Positions 25,381-35,640 of a stretch of DNA of 52,518 bases are shown here, piece by piece; the first letter of the stretch is position 1, and each line of letters begins with the position of its first letter. The notes beneath the pieces were generated by a model that saw only the letters and a program-made list of their open reading frames with translations, searched no databases and was not told the DNA's origin. Both the position numbers and the translations under genes were made by a program. The DNA comes from an uncultured Bryobacteraceae bacterium (GTDB lineage: Bacteria; Acidobacteriota; Terriglobia; Bryobacterales; Bryobacteraceae): contig CATPCJ010000258.1 of assembly GCA_955652915.1 (NCBI GenBank), positions 1-52,518 on the forward strand. The letters run 5' to 3'.

Positions 25381-26637
25381 ATGAAACTATTCATGACAAT
25401 CCGTGATATTCGGGCCACGACTGTCACGGTTCCCTTAAAGGCGCCACTCAGGCACGCCAATGGCTGCCATTGGGGGCGCTTTGTTCGAACGATCGTTGAA
25501 GTGGAAACCGACAATGGCTTGATCGGACTGGGCGAGATGGGCGGCGGCGGCGAATCGGCCGAAGCAGTATTCCGATCCATGAAGCCGTATCTGGTGGGAC
25601 ACGATCCGGCCCAGCTCGAGGAGATGCGCTTTCTCATCGCCAATCCAACCGCATCGCTCTATAATAACCGGACTCAAGTTTTGGCTGCATTGGAATTTGC
25701 ATGCCTCGACATTTTGGGACAAGCCTGGGGCGTTCCCGTGTGCGACATTCTCGGCGGATCTCTACGTGACAAGATTCCGTTCGCCTCATATTGTTTTTTC
25801 CGCTATCCAAATCCCCGGACCGGGGCGGGGGAGGTTCGCAGCATCGATCAGATGCTGGCATCCGCGCGCGCTTCGAAGGAGAAGTTCGGCTTCACCACGC
25901 ACAAACTCAAGGGTGGCGTTTTCCATCCCGACTATGAACTGGAAGTTTATCGCGCCTTGGCCGATGCCTTACCCGGAGATTCCTTGCGATTCGATCCGAA
26001 CGGGGTGTGGTCCACGGAACAGGCCATTCGATTCGGACAAGCGATCCAGGGCCTGCGCAACGATTATCTGGAAGATCCGGTTTATGGTTTGAACGGCATG
26101 CGGCGCGTCCGGCAGATGGTAAACATTCCGCTGGCGACCAATACGGTAGTGGTGAACTTCGAACAACTCGCGGCCAACGTTCTGGATACGGCAGTGGATG
26201 TGATTCTGCTCGACACTACTTTCTGGGGTGGGATACGAGCCTGCGTAAAAGCCGCGGCGGTTTGCGAAACTTTCCAGCTTGGCGTTGCGGTACATTCTTC
26301 GGGTGAATTGGGAATCCAACTGGCCACCATGCTCCATCTCGGTGCAGTATTGCCAAACCTTTCGTTCGCGGCCGACGCGCATTACCATCATTTGACGGAC
26401 GACATTATCGAGGGCGGGCTGATGCCTTATGAGGCTGGTTCGATCCGGGTTCCCGTCGGGGCTGGGTTGGGCGTGCGTTTGAACCGGGACAAATTGCGGG
26501 AGTATAGCGAGCTTTACCAGCGGCTGGGTGGTTATCCGTACGATCGCGATCCGGGGAGACCGGGGTGGACGCCGATTGTTCCTAACGATCGCTGGGCTGA
26601 TCCTGGGGATGATCGCGCGGTGGAGATTCCATTTTGA
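25381..26637 (+). CDS. Glucarate-dehydratase-type enolase-superfamily enzyme
   Basis: A 418-residue acid-sugar dehydratase. Compared with E. coli glucarate dehydratase the catalytic set is intact: Lys175 and Lys177 (HKLKGG), Asp205 and Asn207 (FDPNGVW), Glu231 (LEDP), Asn254 (ATN), Asp278 (LDTTFW) and His305 (HSSGELG). These abstract the alpha proton of D-glucarate or a related aldarate and yield 5-keto-4-deoxy-glucarate. The context of a GH67 alpha-glucuronidase immediately downstream (ATGA overlap) suggests processing of glucuronic-acid-derived aldarate from xylan. No uronate dehydrogenase is seen in the window. ATG 25381 or ATG 25393 may be the start; neither has a ribosome site. Confidence 0.85.
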   Translation: MKLFMTIRDIRATTVTVPLKAPLRHANGCHWGRFVRTIVEVETDNGLIGLGEMGGGGESAEAVFRSMKPYLVGHDPAQLEEMRFLIANPTASLYNNRTQVLAALEFACLDILGQAWGVPVCDILGGSLRDKIPFASYCFFRYPNPRTGAGEVRSIDQMLASARASKEKFGFTTHKLKGGVFHPDYELEVYRALADALPGDSLRFDPNGVWSTEQAIRFGQAIQGLRNDYLEDPVYGLNGMRRVRQMVNIPLATNTVVVNFEQLAANVLDTAVDVILLDTTFWGGIRACVKAAAVCETFQLGVAVHSSGELGIQLATMLHLGAVLPNLSFAADAHYHHLTDDIIEGGLMPYEAGSIRVPVGAGLGVRLNRDKLREYSELYQRLGGYPYDRDPGRPGWTPIVPNDRWADPGDDRAVEIPF

Positions 26638-29186
26638 TGTGTGTGGGGTGGATGGGTAATCTGCCTGCTGAATTCGGAATTGTTTACGGGCCGATTTACA
26701 ATCGGCGGCAGGTTACCAACCTGCCCTACATTCTGCTTCTTGTACTTATGATGATCGGCGGTGTTCACGCCGAAACTGGCTACGACGCGTGGCTTCGGTA
26801 TGCGCCGCTCGAAAATCCGGCTCCTGCGCGGCAATTCGTGCCTGCGGTGATTGCTACTCTCGGCGATTCTAAGCTCGTCGAAAGCGCGCGGGAGGAGGCG
26901 ATCCGTGGAGTTCGCGGCATGCTCGGCCGAAAGCTTCGAGTGGAAACCGGTATGCCCAAGGAAGACGCGGTCATCCTGGGTACTCTTGCCGACTTGCATC
27001 TCTCCGCCGATTTGAAACCTGACGGCTATTTGCTTAAGACGCTCCACGCGGGCAAGCTGATATACATCATCGTCGCCGGCGGCAATGATCGCGGCGTTCT
27101 CTACGGCACCTTCGCGTTGCTGCGGAAAATTGCGATTGGGGAAGCCATCGGCGAACTCGATGAGCAGCAGTCGCCCTATGCTCCGATCCGCTGGGTGAAT
27201 CATTGGGAAAACCTGGATGGCTCGATCGAACGCGGCTACGGCGGGCGCTCGATCTTTTGGGATAACCTGCACGTCCGCGCGGATCTGACCCGCGTCGGCG
27301 ATTACGGCCGCATGCTGGCCTCGCTCGGAATCAACGGCTGCTCCATCAACAACGTCAATTCGGACCGCCGCGTTCTGACGGCCGGCTTCATTCCTCAAAT
27401 CGTGCGCATTGCGGAGGCCTTCCGTCCCTGGGGCGTTCACGTCGTATTGGCCGTGGACTTTGGGAGCCCTAAAACACTCGGTGGATTGGATAGTTTCGAT
27501 CCGCTTGATGCTCGCGTCGCTGAATGGTGGAAGTCGAAGGTGGACGAAATCTATCGCGCCGTTCCCGACTTGGGCGGCTTCGTCATGAAGGCGGACTCGG
27601 AGGGTCGCGCTGGGCCGTCGGCCTATGGTAGAACGCACGCGGATGCGGCGAATGTTGTCGCACGCGCGCTCAAACCGCATGCCGGTCTCATCTTTTACCG
27701 AGGCTTCGTTTACGACCATCACATGGATTGGCGCAATCCCAAGAACGATCGCGCCCGCGCCGCGTACGACAACTTTAAAGAACTCGATGGGAAATTTGAC
27801 GACAATGTCGTGATCCAGATCAAGCACGGCCCCATCGACTTCCAGGTTCGCGAGCCTGCCTCGCCTCTTTTCGGCGCTCTTGAGAAAACGAACCAGGCCA
27901 TCGAGCTGCAGGTCACTCAGGAATACTTTGGCCAATCGCGGCACTCTGTATTTCTGGTTCCAATGTGGAAGGAAGCGCTTGAGTTCGACTTGCACGCGCG
28001 CGGTGCGGGCACGCCTGTCAAGGCGCTGGCCGCGGGAAAAACATTCGATCGGCCGGCCGGTGGCTTCGTTGGCGTCTCTAATATTGGACTCGATGAAAAC
28101 TGGTCCGGCAACCATCTCTCGCAAGCGAATCTTTATGGCTTCGGACGTCTGGCCTGGGATCCCGATTTGGGCGCGCAACGAATCGCCCAGGAGTGGACCC
28201 GGCTCACCTTTGGAAACGATCGCAATGTAGTCGAGACGATTACCGCGCTCCAACTCAGCTCTTGGCGCACGTACGAAAACTACACCGGGCCGCTCGGCCT
28301 GCAAACGCTCACGGACATTACCGGCGATCACTATGGAGTGGCTGTCGAAGCGTCGGAACGAAATGGTTGGGGTCAGTGGCACAATGCCGATGAGAAGGGC
28401 GTAGGCATGGACCGGACCAATGCAACTGGCACGGGCTACATCGGCCAGTACCGCGCGCCCGTGGTCAGCATATATGAATCCATCGAGACTTGTCCCGACG
28501 ATTTGCTTTTGTTCTTCCACCATGTTCCTTACACGCACCGGCTGCACTCCGGCAAAACCGTGATTCAGTACATTTACGATTCGCATTACGAGGGAGCGGA
28601 CCGCGTTGCGGGTTACGCCCGCGAGTGGAAATCGTTGAAAGGCCGGATTGACGATCGACGCTACGGGGAGGTCCTGGCCCAACTCGAATATCAGACCGGT
28701 CAGGCACAAGTGTGGCGCGATGCGGTCACCAACTGGTTTGCGCGCGCCTCTGGAATTGCGGATGCGAAGAAACGCGTGGGCAATTATCCCGGCAGGTTCG
28801 AGGCTGAGGCGCTGACTTTGGATGGCTACACCGTTCAACCCGTCAAGCCTTGGGAAGCGGCTTCGGGTGGAAAGGCAATCGGGTGCCCGCGCGAGCAATG
28901 CACGGCCAGCATGCTCTATGATGGACCGCCAGGCTGGTTCACGCTGCACGTGCAATACTTTGATCTCAACAACGGCGTCTCTCGATTCCGCGTGTGGGTT
29001 GGTAATCAGCTAATAGACGAGTGGGCCGCCGCGGATCGCTTGCCGGCGCGCAAGATCGATGGATCTTCTTCGACTCGCCGCGTAATCCCTGGCGTTGCCC
29101 TGCGCCCTGGCGATCAAATCAAAATCGAAGGAAGACCCGATGGCCGTGAGACGGCAGCGCTGGATTACATCGAGATCTTGCCATGA
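26634..29186 (+). CDS. aguA: Alpha-glucuronidase, GH67
   Basis: An 850-residue secreted or periplasmic glycoside hydrolase that removes 4-O-methyl-D-glucuronic acid from the non-reducing end of xylo-oligosaccharides. GH67 catalytic residues are visible: the general acid Glu323 in [10 protein letters not shown], and Asp402 ([10 protein letters not shown]) and Glu430 ([10 protein letters not shown]) as the base pair. The signal sequence is unusual: residues 1-33 are encoded partly by an intergenic-type palindrome pair, then [18 protein letters not shown]. Start ATG 26634 overlaps the previous stop (ATGA); a later start is possible but leaves little of the signal core. The C-terminal 100 residues extend past the usual GH67 core with a jelly-roll-like segment ([20 protein letters not shown]). 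Confidence 0.92.
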   Translation: MMCVGWMGNLPAEFGIVYGPIYNRRQVTNLPYILLLVLMMIGGVHAETGYDAWLRYAPLENPAPARQFVPAVIATLGDSKLVESAREEAIRGVRGMLGRKLRVETGMPKEDAVILGTLADLHLSADLKPDGYLLKTLHAGKLIYIIVAGGNDRGVLYGTFALLRKIAIGEAIGELDEQQSPYAPIRWVNHWENLDGSIERGYGGRSIFWDNLHVRADLTRVGDYGRMLASLGINGCSINNVNSDRRVLTAGFIPQIVRIAEAFRPWGVHVVLAVDFGSPKTLGGLDSFDPLDARVAEWWKSKVDEIYRAVPDLGGFVMKADSEGRAGPSAYGRTHADAANVVARALKPHAGLIFYRGFVYDHHMDWRNPKNDRARAAYDNFKELDGKFDDNVVIQIKHGPIDFQVREPASPLFGALEKTNQAIELQVTQEYFGQSRHSVFLVPMWKEALEFDLHARGAGTPVKALAAGKTFDRPAGGFVGVSNIGLDENWSGNHLSQANLYGFGRLAWDPDLGAQRIAQEWTRLTFGNDRNVVETITALQLSSWRTYENYTGPLGLQTLTDITGDHYGVAVEASERNGWGQWHNADEKGVGMDRTNATGTGYIGQYRAPVVSIYESIETCPDDLLLFFHHVPYTHRLHSGKTVIQYIYDSHYEGADRVAGYAREWKSLKGRIDDRRYGEVLAQLEYQTGQAQVWRDAVTNWFARASGIADAKKRVGNYPGRFEAEALTLDGYTVQPVKPWEAASGGKAIGCPREQCTASMLYDGPPGWFTLHVQYFDLNNGVSRFRVWVGNQLIDEWAAADRLPARKIDGSSSTRRVIPGVALRPGDQIKIEGRPDGRETAALDYIEILP
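26690..26725. repeat. Two abutting palindromes inside the GH67 signal region
   Basis: GCCGATT-TAC-AATCGGC (26690-26706, 7-bp arms) is followed directly by GGCAGGTT-ACC-AACCTGCC (26707-26725, 8-bp arms). This looks like a REP-type intergenic element that has become part of the coding N-terminus or leader of the alpha-glucuronidase gene. Confidence 0.65.
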
Positions 29187-31711
29187 AAAGAGGACACGCT
29201 TTGAGGTTCATACTACCTTTGTTGACGGCGACAATGTTCGGCCAGCCGGCCGGCAACGAAGTTTACCGGAATCCAGATCTGCCAGCGGAACAACGCGCGG
29301 CCGATCTGGTTTCACGCATGAGGCTGGAAGAAAAAGTTTTGCAAATGCAAAACGTCGCTCCGGCCATCACGCGCTTCGGCATTCCCGCCTATGACTGGTG
29401 GAATGAAGGACTGCACGGTGTCGCGCGCGCCGGTCAAGCCACGGTTTTTCCGCAAGCTATCGGCATCGCCGCCACCTGGGACACGGACTTGATGCATCGC
29501 ATTGCCGACGTCATTTCCACCGAGGCCCGCGCGAAATACAACGAAGCCATTCGTAACAACGACCATAGCCGCTATCGCGGGCTTACCTTCTGGTCGCCCA
29601 ACATCAATATTTTTCGCGACCCACGCTGGGGACGCGGCCAGGAAACCTACGGCGAAGATCCGTATCTCACCAGCCGCTTGGCGGTAGCGTTCATTCAAGG
29701 TATGCAGGGTACCGATCCGCACTATTTCAAAGTCATCGCCACCGCCAAACATTACGCCGTTCATAGCGGACCGGAACCATCGCGCCACGAGTTCGATGTT
29801 CACCCCAGCGAGCGCGATCTGAATGAAACATATTTGCCTGCGTTTCGCGCCAGCATAGTCGAAGGCAAAGCCGACTCCGTGATGTGCGCGTACAACCGCG
29901 TGGATGGCGTGCCTGCTTGCGCCAGCACGGATCTTCTGCAGAAACGTTTGCGCGGGGAGTGGAATTTCCAGGGCTTCGTCGTCAGCGACTGCGGCGCGAT
30001 CACCGACATTTTCCGCGGCCACAAATATAAAACGACCGCCGAGGAAGCGTCCGCAGTCGCCGTGAAGGCCGGCACGGATCTCAGTTGCGGCAATGAATAC
30101 CGGGCGTTGGTGACGGCCGTGCAGGCGGGCCAGATCACGGAAGCGGAGATCAATCGCTCGGTGGAACGATTATTCGTCGCGCGCTTCAAGCTGGGCATGT
30201 TCGATCCACCCGAGCGCGTGCCGTTTTCAAAAATTCCATATTCCGAGGTCGATTCGGCGGAGCATCGCAAACTGGCCCTGGAAGCCGCGCGGAAGTCGAT
30301 CGTGCTGCTAAAAAATGAAAACCAGACGCTGCCGTTGAAGTCTTCAGTGCGCAAAATCGCGGTGATCGGTCCAGCGGCGGACGATCCGGACGCACTGCTC
30401 GGCAACTATAACGGCTTCTCGTCGAAGCACGTTTCGCCGCTGGAAGGAATCGAGCGCCAGTTTTCCGGAAAGGCCGAGGTCCGGTTCGCGCTCGGCAGTA
30501 CCTACACGTCGATCTCGCCGGCGATGATCCCGTCGGACGTATTGACGCCGCCGGACGGCAACGGTCACGGCCTTCTGGCTGAATATTTCGCCGGTACGGA
30601 GCTGCAAGGCGAGCCCCGGCTCAAGCGCGTGGAATCCCGGCCTTATATACAGCCCGGCATTGGCGATCCAGCGGTCGCCGCCGCTATTCCCCGGCCCGGA
30701 TACTCGGCGCGTTGGAGCGGAACTCTTCGCGCACCGTTCAGTGGCGACTACATGCTCGGCGCGCGAGGCGGTGGATTAGGCCGTACGATTCGAGTCTTTC
30801 TGGATGACAAGGAAATCGGGGGGCAGGCGCGCGCGCAGTTGGAAGCCGGCCACACCTACAATCTGCGGATGGAATACCGGCAGCCAGGACCCGCGGGCGC
30901 CGCGCAATTGTTGTGGATTCCACCCGCGGATCCGTTGCTGGCGGAGGCGATGGAGGCGGTGAAGAATGCCGATGTGACACTGGCTTTCTCCGGATTGAAC
31001 CCGAATCTCGAAGGCGAGGAAATGCGAGTCAACGTCCCCGGATTCTCGGGAGGCGACCGCACCGATCTAAATCTTCCAGCGCAGCAAGAGCGCTTGCTCG
31101 AAGCCGCGATCGCTACCGGCAAACCAGTGGTGGTGGTGCTGACGAGTGGCAGCGCCCTGGCCGTAAACTATGCCGCCGAGCACGCCGCGGCGTTGCTCGA
31201 AGCCTGGTACGCGGGCGAGGAAGCGGGGACGGCGATCGCGGAAACACTGGCGGGTCTCAACAATCCGGCCGGACGTTTGCCGGTAACGTTCTATCGAAGC
31301 GTCGATCAGTTGCCGCCGTTCGAAGATTATTCCATGAAGAACCGAACCTATCGCTATTTCAAAGGCGAACCGCTTTACAGCTTCGGTTTCGGTCTGAGCT
31401 ATTCACAGTTCCAGTATTCCCGGCTACGCGGAGAACGGACCGCGAAAGGGGCGCGAATATTCGTGCGGGTCAAAAACGATTCCACGCGGGATGGCGATGA
31501 AATAGTGCAACTCTACCTCAGTGGCGGGGATGCGGCAGACGATCCAATTCGGCAGTTGCGAGGATTTCAACGGCTCCATCTTCGCGCGGGTGAGACACGC
31601 GATGTGGAATTCGCAGTCGCCCTTGAGTACGTTCCAAAAGGTAAAGTTCGAATGAGCGTCGGTGGCGGCCAGCCCGTAGGCCGGATACCTCACGTTGAAG
31701 GCGTACTGTAA
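29183..31711 (+). CDS. GH3 beta-xylosidase/beta-glucosidase with PA14 insert
   Basis: An 842-residue secreted glycoside hydrolase family 3 enzyme. After the signal peptide (ending TMFGQ, 20) the (beta/alpha)8 domain shows DWWNEGLHGVARAG (71-84), FWSPNINIFRDPRWGRGQE, ATAKHYAVHSGPE and the nucleophile Asp269 in GFVVSDCGAI. A PA14 carbohydrate-binding module (HGLLAEYFAG... ARWSGTLRAPFSGDY) is inserted in the second domain, and a fibronectin-like C-terminal domain ends the chain. The DWWNEGLHG signature is typical of the xylan 1,4-beta-xylosidase branch. Start overlaps the GH67 stop (ATGA), indicating translational coupling. It would release xylose from oligosaccharides once GH67 has removed the glucuronate. 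Confidence 0.92.
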   Translation: MKRGHALRFILPLLTATMFGQPAGNEVYRNPDLPAEQRAADLVSRMRLEEKVLQMQNVAPAITRFGIPAYDWWNEGLHGVARAGQATVFPQAIGIAATWDTDLMHRIADVISTEARAKYNEAIRNNDHSRYRGLTFWSPNINIFRDPRWGRGQETYGEDPYLTSRLAVAFIQGMQGTDPHYFKVIATAKHYAVHSGPEPSRHEFDVHPSERDLNETYLPAFRASIVEGKADSVMCAYNRVDGVPACASTDLLQKRLRGEWNFQGFVVSDCGAITDIFRGHKYKTTAEEASAVAVKAGTDLSCGNEYRALVTAVQAGQITEAEINRSVERLFVARFKLGMFDPPERVPFSKIPYSEVDSAEHRKLALEAARKSIVLLKNENQTLPLKSSVRKIAVIGPAADDPDALLGNYNGFSSKHVSPLEGIERQFSGKAEVRFALGSTYTSISPAMIPSDVLTPPDGNGHGLLAEYFAGTELQGEPRLKRVESRPYIQPGIGDPAVAAAIPRPGYSARWSGTLRAPFSGDYMLGARGGGLGRTIRVFLDDKEIGGQARAQLEAGHTYNLRMEYRQPGPAGAAQLLWIPPADPLLAEAMEAVKNADVTLAFSGLNPNLEGEEMRVNVPGFSGGDRTDLNLPAQQERLLEAAIATGKPVVVVLTSGSALAVNYAAEHAAALLEAWYAGEEAGTAIAETLAGLNNPAGRLPVTFYRSVDQLPPFEDYSMKNRTYRYFKGEPLYSFGFGLSYSQFQYSRLRGERTAKGARIFVRVKNDSTRDGDEIVQLYLSGGDAADDPIRQLRGFQRLHLRAGETRDVEFAVALEYVPKGKVRMSVGGGQPVGRIPHVEGVL

Positions 31712-31727
31712 TATTTAGCTGACTGGA

Positions 31728-31770
31728 GTGGCGCGGCCTCTCAGGCTGCCGCATCGAGCGTCCGCGCCAC
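31728..31770. repeat. Palindromic intergenic repeat, copy 2 (minimal 43 bp)
   Basis: GTGGCGCGG (31728-31736) pairs perfectly with CCGCGCCAC (31762-31770) around a 25-base loop. It lies between the stops of two convergent genes. It matches the copies at 7330-7429 (same orientation) and 38770-38812 (opposite orientation, same length, about four differences). Confidence 0.8.
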
Positions 31771-31771
31771 G

Positions 31772-34700
31772 TTATTCTTTTGCGCCTTTGATCCAAGCCA
31801 GGATGGTGGCGTACTCGGCCGAATCCTTTGTGAAACGCACGCCACCACCATGCGCCAGAATCTTGGATCCCGCAATTCCTTCAGTCTCTGAACTCGACGT
31901 CGGCTTTCGCAGTATTAAGCTATTCTCCGGATTCGACGCGTCGACAACCTTTCTCACGGTCGCCCAGGTTCCATCGAACAACGTGTGCGTCGCATGGCAA
32001 TTCACGCACGCATACCCGTCCTTTCCGCGCTTTTGAAGGATAGGCTCTACGTAACCACGGAAAAAAGCCTCGTCCACTCTCGACGCCGCAGGTCCTGCGA
32101 TTCGCGCCTCGGAGCTCATATTCATGGACCCTGGTTTCATCTGCCGCGCAACATCGGCGGCCTCCGGCCTTCTTTCAAGCTTAGCGGCAACCGCCTTCAC
32201 GTTGACCCCGGAAGGTCCCGCCACACGATTGACATCGCCAAATCTCGTGTCTCGCACCAGCAGCGAAGCTCTTGCCGCCAGCGTCACCATTTCCGGATCG
32301 GTCGAATCCAACAGCGGCAGTAAGGATCTTGCGATTCGATCGGCGCTCTCGCCAAAAAAAGCCGCCTGCTCGATATCGTTGCCGATTCGGTTATAAACCG
32401 GCGCCCCGGGTTTGCTCAAGTCTGCATCCAGATCGTAAACGTCGGCGCGGCGCAAAGCGGCTTCCGTAAGCGAGCGCAGCAGCGTCTTTTTTTGGAGATC
32501 GTTATTTCCATCCAGCACGGTTGAGAATTTCGCTGCCAGACGAGATTCCAGCGCCAGCCTGGATTTGATGGCGCGCTCGCGATCCTCAGGACGTCCCAGC
32601 AGGGGCACCCAGTTGTTGTACAAATAGCGGATATTCTCGTCGGCCAAATTATAGACGGCGTCGTTCAGATTGCTCGTTACCCAATCCGATTGCGGCTTGG
32701 CCATGGCAGCCAAGAGGCTGTCTTCGATGGCGCTCTTGGTGGACGCATCGCCATTCCAAAACCAAAGTTGCCAGAGTCCTCTGATGGCTTGCATTCGCAC
32801 GGTCACAGCGGCGTCGTCAACCAGCTTCCACAGTGCAACCGCTATCTCCGGCCGCCTGGCGAGAACAGGGAAATGAGCGCTGAAAACGCGCGTGGCGCCC
32901 CAGCGGACACGATCGTCAGAAGATTCGAGCGCCTGAATCAGCTCCGAGGATGGCGTGTTCGCGTGACGGCTATAGGACTGGCGCATCGCCCAAGCTGCCG
33001 TCCGCTGGACAATCTTACTCGAATCGCCTAACAATTTCCCATAGCAGGCCTCATCGCTACCCAGCCGCCCGAGCGCCTCGACCGCAGCTTGGCGAATGAG
33101 CGCATCGTTTGACAGCGTCGCCGCTTCGACTTCTTTCCGCACAGAGACAGAAGGGGCATCCCATATTTGGTCGAGTTGCTCCAGAAGTAACACCGGATCA
33201 CTGGAGAGATGCGCGATCACCGGCGAATTCCATCCCTTGCTCCTCCCAGCCATCGGAAAATACGCGCTGAGTGCCAACACTGCCATCTGCGTTTCCCGGA
33301 ACGGAGTACGAAAATTCTCGAACGATTGCAGCGGGTCCATCCATCCGCCGAAAGACTGCTGCCTGGCGAGAAGATAATCGATGGCCTTCTTCACCTGCTG
33401 ATTCGTCGCCGCTATTCCCGCCGCCCGCAGGGCCCACAGCGCATGTCCGGTTTGAAATTCCACCTCGGGTTGCGCCGTATCAAAGCGCATGGACCATTGC
33501 CCGCCGGCACGCTGCAACGAAAGAATCCGCTCGGCATTCTTTCGAATTCGATCTGTGTAGCGCTGCCCATCAATGTCCGCCAGCGCCAGGGTTTGATAGC
33601 AGAGATCGACCATGTTCTTGATCTCGCCCGTCGCAATAAACTCGGGCAGACGTGGATCTTTGGTGGCCGTCCACGCGTACCAGGCGATTTCGTGCGCGCT
33701 CACCAGGGGCGTGTTGCCGTTGGTCTCATCCGGTGGGAGTGCGTCACGGCCGGCGTAGTAGAGATTCAAGTATTTCGCGATGCCCTCATGATAGGAATCG
33801 CGGCGCTCGCCGGATACCTGATCTTCAAAAATGTCCGCCAAGTGCGACATACGTCCGAGCACGTTCGCGGGCGCCGAAATCATGCGCGCCCAAACCGCGC
33901 CCTGCTGCTCGAATCCATAGAACGGCCGAGGATTGCTGTAGAACCGCTCCATCAGAAACTGGAGTTGCTGCCGCTGCACCACCGGATATCCGTTGCGCAT
34001 GGCATAGAGCTGCGCGCGCAACGGAAAATGCGTGGTGTGACAGGCTACGCACAGCGACGTTTCCTGATGAACGCTCGCTACCCTGTCCAGCACTCCTCCG
34101 CGGCGAGGCGTGTTGGCGTGCCACGAATCGCCCGCCGCAAGTATGTAGTCGAGAGCGGTTCGCACCGCGAGCCGCGGATCTTGGTACGGCGGCGGATCGT
34201 AAACCCGGGTCCGCAGTTTGTATTCAGGATGGTTGGCGCGGACGGCAACATAGTAGGTGCCCTTGGCGGTGAGTGTACGGGGCGTGAATTTGTTTCCGGG
34301 AAGTGCTTGCACTTCGTGCGGCATCGTGACCGGATCTTCTCCTTCGAAGAATTCCTTGAGCGCGCCGTTTGCCATTCGATAAATTGATATGTTCACCGGA
34401 ATCTGATCCCGCTCCATCAAATCCACCTGGAAGAAGACCAACTTGGGCGCATCTCCCGCGAACTCGAACTTGTACCAATCCAGACCGGCCATGTCCTCGA
34501 TATTCGCGCGGCGCGGCGTACCCGGCAGCGGGATGTATTCTGCATCGTCGCCTGACGCGAAAATGGTGGTGCCGAAAGGAATATCCATCGCGTCCTGCCA
34601 GCGATGACTTGGACCGCTCTTCACCAAACCCGACAACGGCCAGCGATTTACCTGAAGCGAATAGGAGCCAGATGCGTTTGCCGCTCTCACTTCCAATGAA

Positions 34701-34990
34701 ACATCGCCAGAACGCGACAATCGGAACTGCGTGTAGTAATCCGGATCGCCCGCATGTAGAGTCGTCGATGACAGAACAGTTTGTCCCTGGCGTACTTCGA
34801 CCACTACTCGCGCATTCGGACTCAGGTTCCGCAGCGGACTGATCGAATAAAGAACGCTGTATTGATGCGCGGGATCAAGCGCCTTCAACGTCACGATTTC
34901 CGAACGCACATTCCCGGTTTGCGAGAGCACAACCGGCAGTGATCCCGCCGAAAGCGGAAGCATGCAGATCAGAATTGAGATCCACTTCAT
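31772..34990 (-). CDS. Secreted multi-domain toroid/HEAT protein with two haem sites
   Basis: A 1,072-residue exported protein (signal peptide to about 23). Residues 24-265 form beta-rich domains. A first haem-type site is C314-VA-C317-H318. Residues 270-590 contain alpha/alpha-toroid phrases like prenyltransferase/squalene-cyclase repeats (AVRTALDYILAAGDSW, GQWSMRFDTAQPEVEFQTG, AIDYLLARQQSFGGWMDP). HEAT-like repeats follow (about 620-800: LIRQAAVEALGRLGSDEACY, TVRMQAIRGLWQLW). A C-terminal cytochrome-like domain has C995-VN-C998-H999 and ends ILAWIKGAKE. The second half resembles the Planctomycetes/Acidobacteria HEAT-cytochrome proteins. Function unknown; a periplasmic electron-transfer scaffold is inferred. 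GGAG lies seven bases before ATG 34990. Confidence 0.8.
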   Translation of the reverse strand: MKWISILICMLPLSAGSLPVVLSQTGNVRSEIVTLKALDPAHQYSVLYSISPLRNLSPNARVVVEVRQGQTVLSSTTLHAGDPDYYTQFRLSRSGDVSLEVRAANASGSYSLQVNRWPLSGLVKSGPSHRWQDAMDIPFGTTIFASGDDAEYIPLPGTPRRANIEDMAGLDWYKFEFAGDAPKLVFFQVDLMERDQIPVNISIYRMANGALKEFFEGEDPVTMPHEVQALPGNKFTPRTLTAKGTYYVAVRANHPEYKLRTRVYDPPPYQDPRLAVRTALDYILAAGDSWHANTPRRGGVLDRVASVHQETSLCVACHTTHFPLRAQLYAMRNGYPVVQRQQLQFLMERFYSNPRPFYGFEQQGAVWARMISAPANVLGRMSHLADIFEDQVSGERRDSYHEGIAKYLNLYYAGRDALPPDETNGNTPLVSAHEIAWYAWTATKDPRLPEFIATGEIKNMVDLCYQTLALADIDGQRYTDRIRKNAERILSLQRAGGQWSMRFDTAQPEVEFQTGHALWALRAAGIAATNQQVKKAIDYLLARQQSFGGWMDPLQSFENFRTPFRETQMAVLALSAYFPMAGRSKGWNSPVIAHLSSDPVLLLEQLDQIWDAPSVSVRKEVEAATLSNDALIRQAAVEALGRLGSDEACYGKLLGDSSKIVQRTAAWAMRQSYSRHANTPSSELIQALESSDDRVRWGATRVFSAHFPVLARRPEIAVALWKLVDDAAVTVRMQAIRGLWQLWFWNGDASTKSAIEDSLLAAMAKPQSDWVTSNLNDAVYNLADENIRYLYNNWVPLLGRPEDRERAIKSRLALESRLAAKFSTVLDGNNDLQKKTLLRSLTEAALRRADVYDLDADLSKPGAPVYNRIGNDIEQAAFFGESADRIARSLLPLLDSTDPEMVTLAARASLLVRDTRFGDVNRVAGPSGVNVKAVAAKLERRPEAADVARQMKPGSMNMSSEARIAGPAASRVDEAFFRGYVEPILQKRGKDGYACVNCHATHTLFDGTWATVRKVVDASNPENSLILRKPTSSSETEGIAGSKILAHGGGVRFTKDSAEYATILAWIKGAKE

Positions 34991-35097
34991 TTTGCTACTC
35001 CATTCTATATTGTTGGAAGCGTGAACTAACGATCAATTCACCGCTTCCCCGAAAAGCTTCACTTCGGAGGATCATTAAAGAAGTTGAGCCGATAACC

Positions 35098-35619
35098 TTG
35101 ACGTACGATCACCCGGCCATTCCCGAACCTGCGATCCCGCGCGGAGCTCCCGCTGCTTTCGCGCACGTCGTCGAGATCTACGGCAGCGAGACGAACAAAG
35201 TCGCGGCGGTGTGGCGCGAATTTTCCGATCCGGACCTCGACTTTCGTCCCGATCTTCTTTCCAGGACGGTGGGCGAAATCATGAAGCATCAGCTACTTTC
35301 CGAGCGGCGTTTCTTCAGCGAATTTCTGGCGCACCCGGAGCCGCCCGCGACCGAAATCTTGCCAGGTGAGCTGTCCGTGGAAGCATTCATCGCTCGATTC
35401 GCTCAGCTAGCGACTCCGCGTCTCGCGTTTCTGGCCGATCGTTCCCAGGAATGGTGGCTCGAAAGCGCACCGTTCTTCGACGTAAGGCGGGAACATATCT
35501 GGATTTTCTGGCGCCGTATCCTGCATACAGCGCACCATCGCACACAGCTCTCCGTCTATTTGCGATTGATCGGCAAAGCAGTTCCACAAACGTATGGACC
35601 CACAGCGGACGCGCCCTAA
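35098..35619 (+). CDS. DinB-family protein
   Basis: A 173-residue four-helix-bundle protein of the DinB/YfiT superfamily. It shows the first helix FAHVVEIYGSETNKVAAVWREF, the metal-ligand-like His in VGEIMKHQLLSERRFF, and the C-terminal His pair in ILHTAHHRTQLSVYLRLIG. Such proteins bind a divalent metal and include thiol transferases and uncharacterised stress proteins. No ATG or GTG exists near the domain; TTG 35098 is the best start. The frame is open back to 34939 (GTG), but that part would overlap the divergent gene and is not conserved-looking. GGAGG at 35066-35070 is too far from this TTG. Confidence 0.75.
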   Translation: MTYDHPAIPEPAIPRGAPAAFAHVVEIYGSETNKVAAVWREFSDPDLDFRPDLLSRTVGEIMKHQLLSERRFFSEFLAHPEPPATEILPGELSVEAFIARFAQLATPRLAFLADRSQEWWLESAPFFDVRREHIWIFWRRILHTAHHRTQLSVYLRLIGKAVPQTYGPTADAP

Positions 35620-35640
35620 TCCCCAGCCCCAAGCCCCCGG

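Noticed and set aside
26532..28955. 807-codon open frame on the minus strand
   Set aside because: It is fully antisense to the dehydratase end and the GH67 gene, whose protein motifs are intact. High G+C third positions create long open antisense frames.
33209..34387. 392-codon plus-strand open frame
   Set aside because: Antisense to the toroid/HEAT protein gene; no domain seen.
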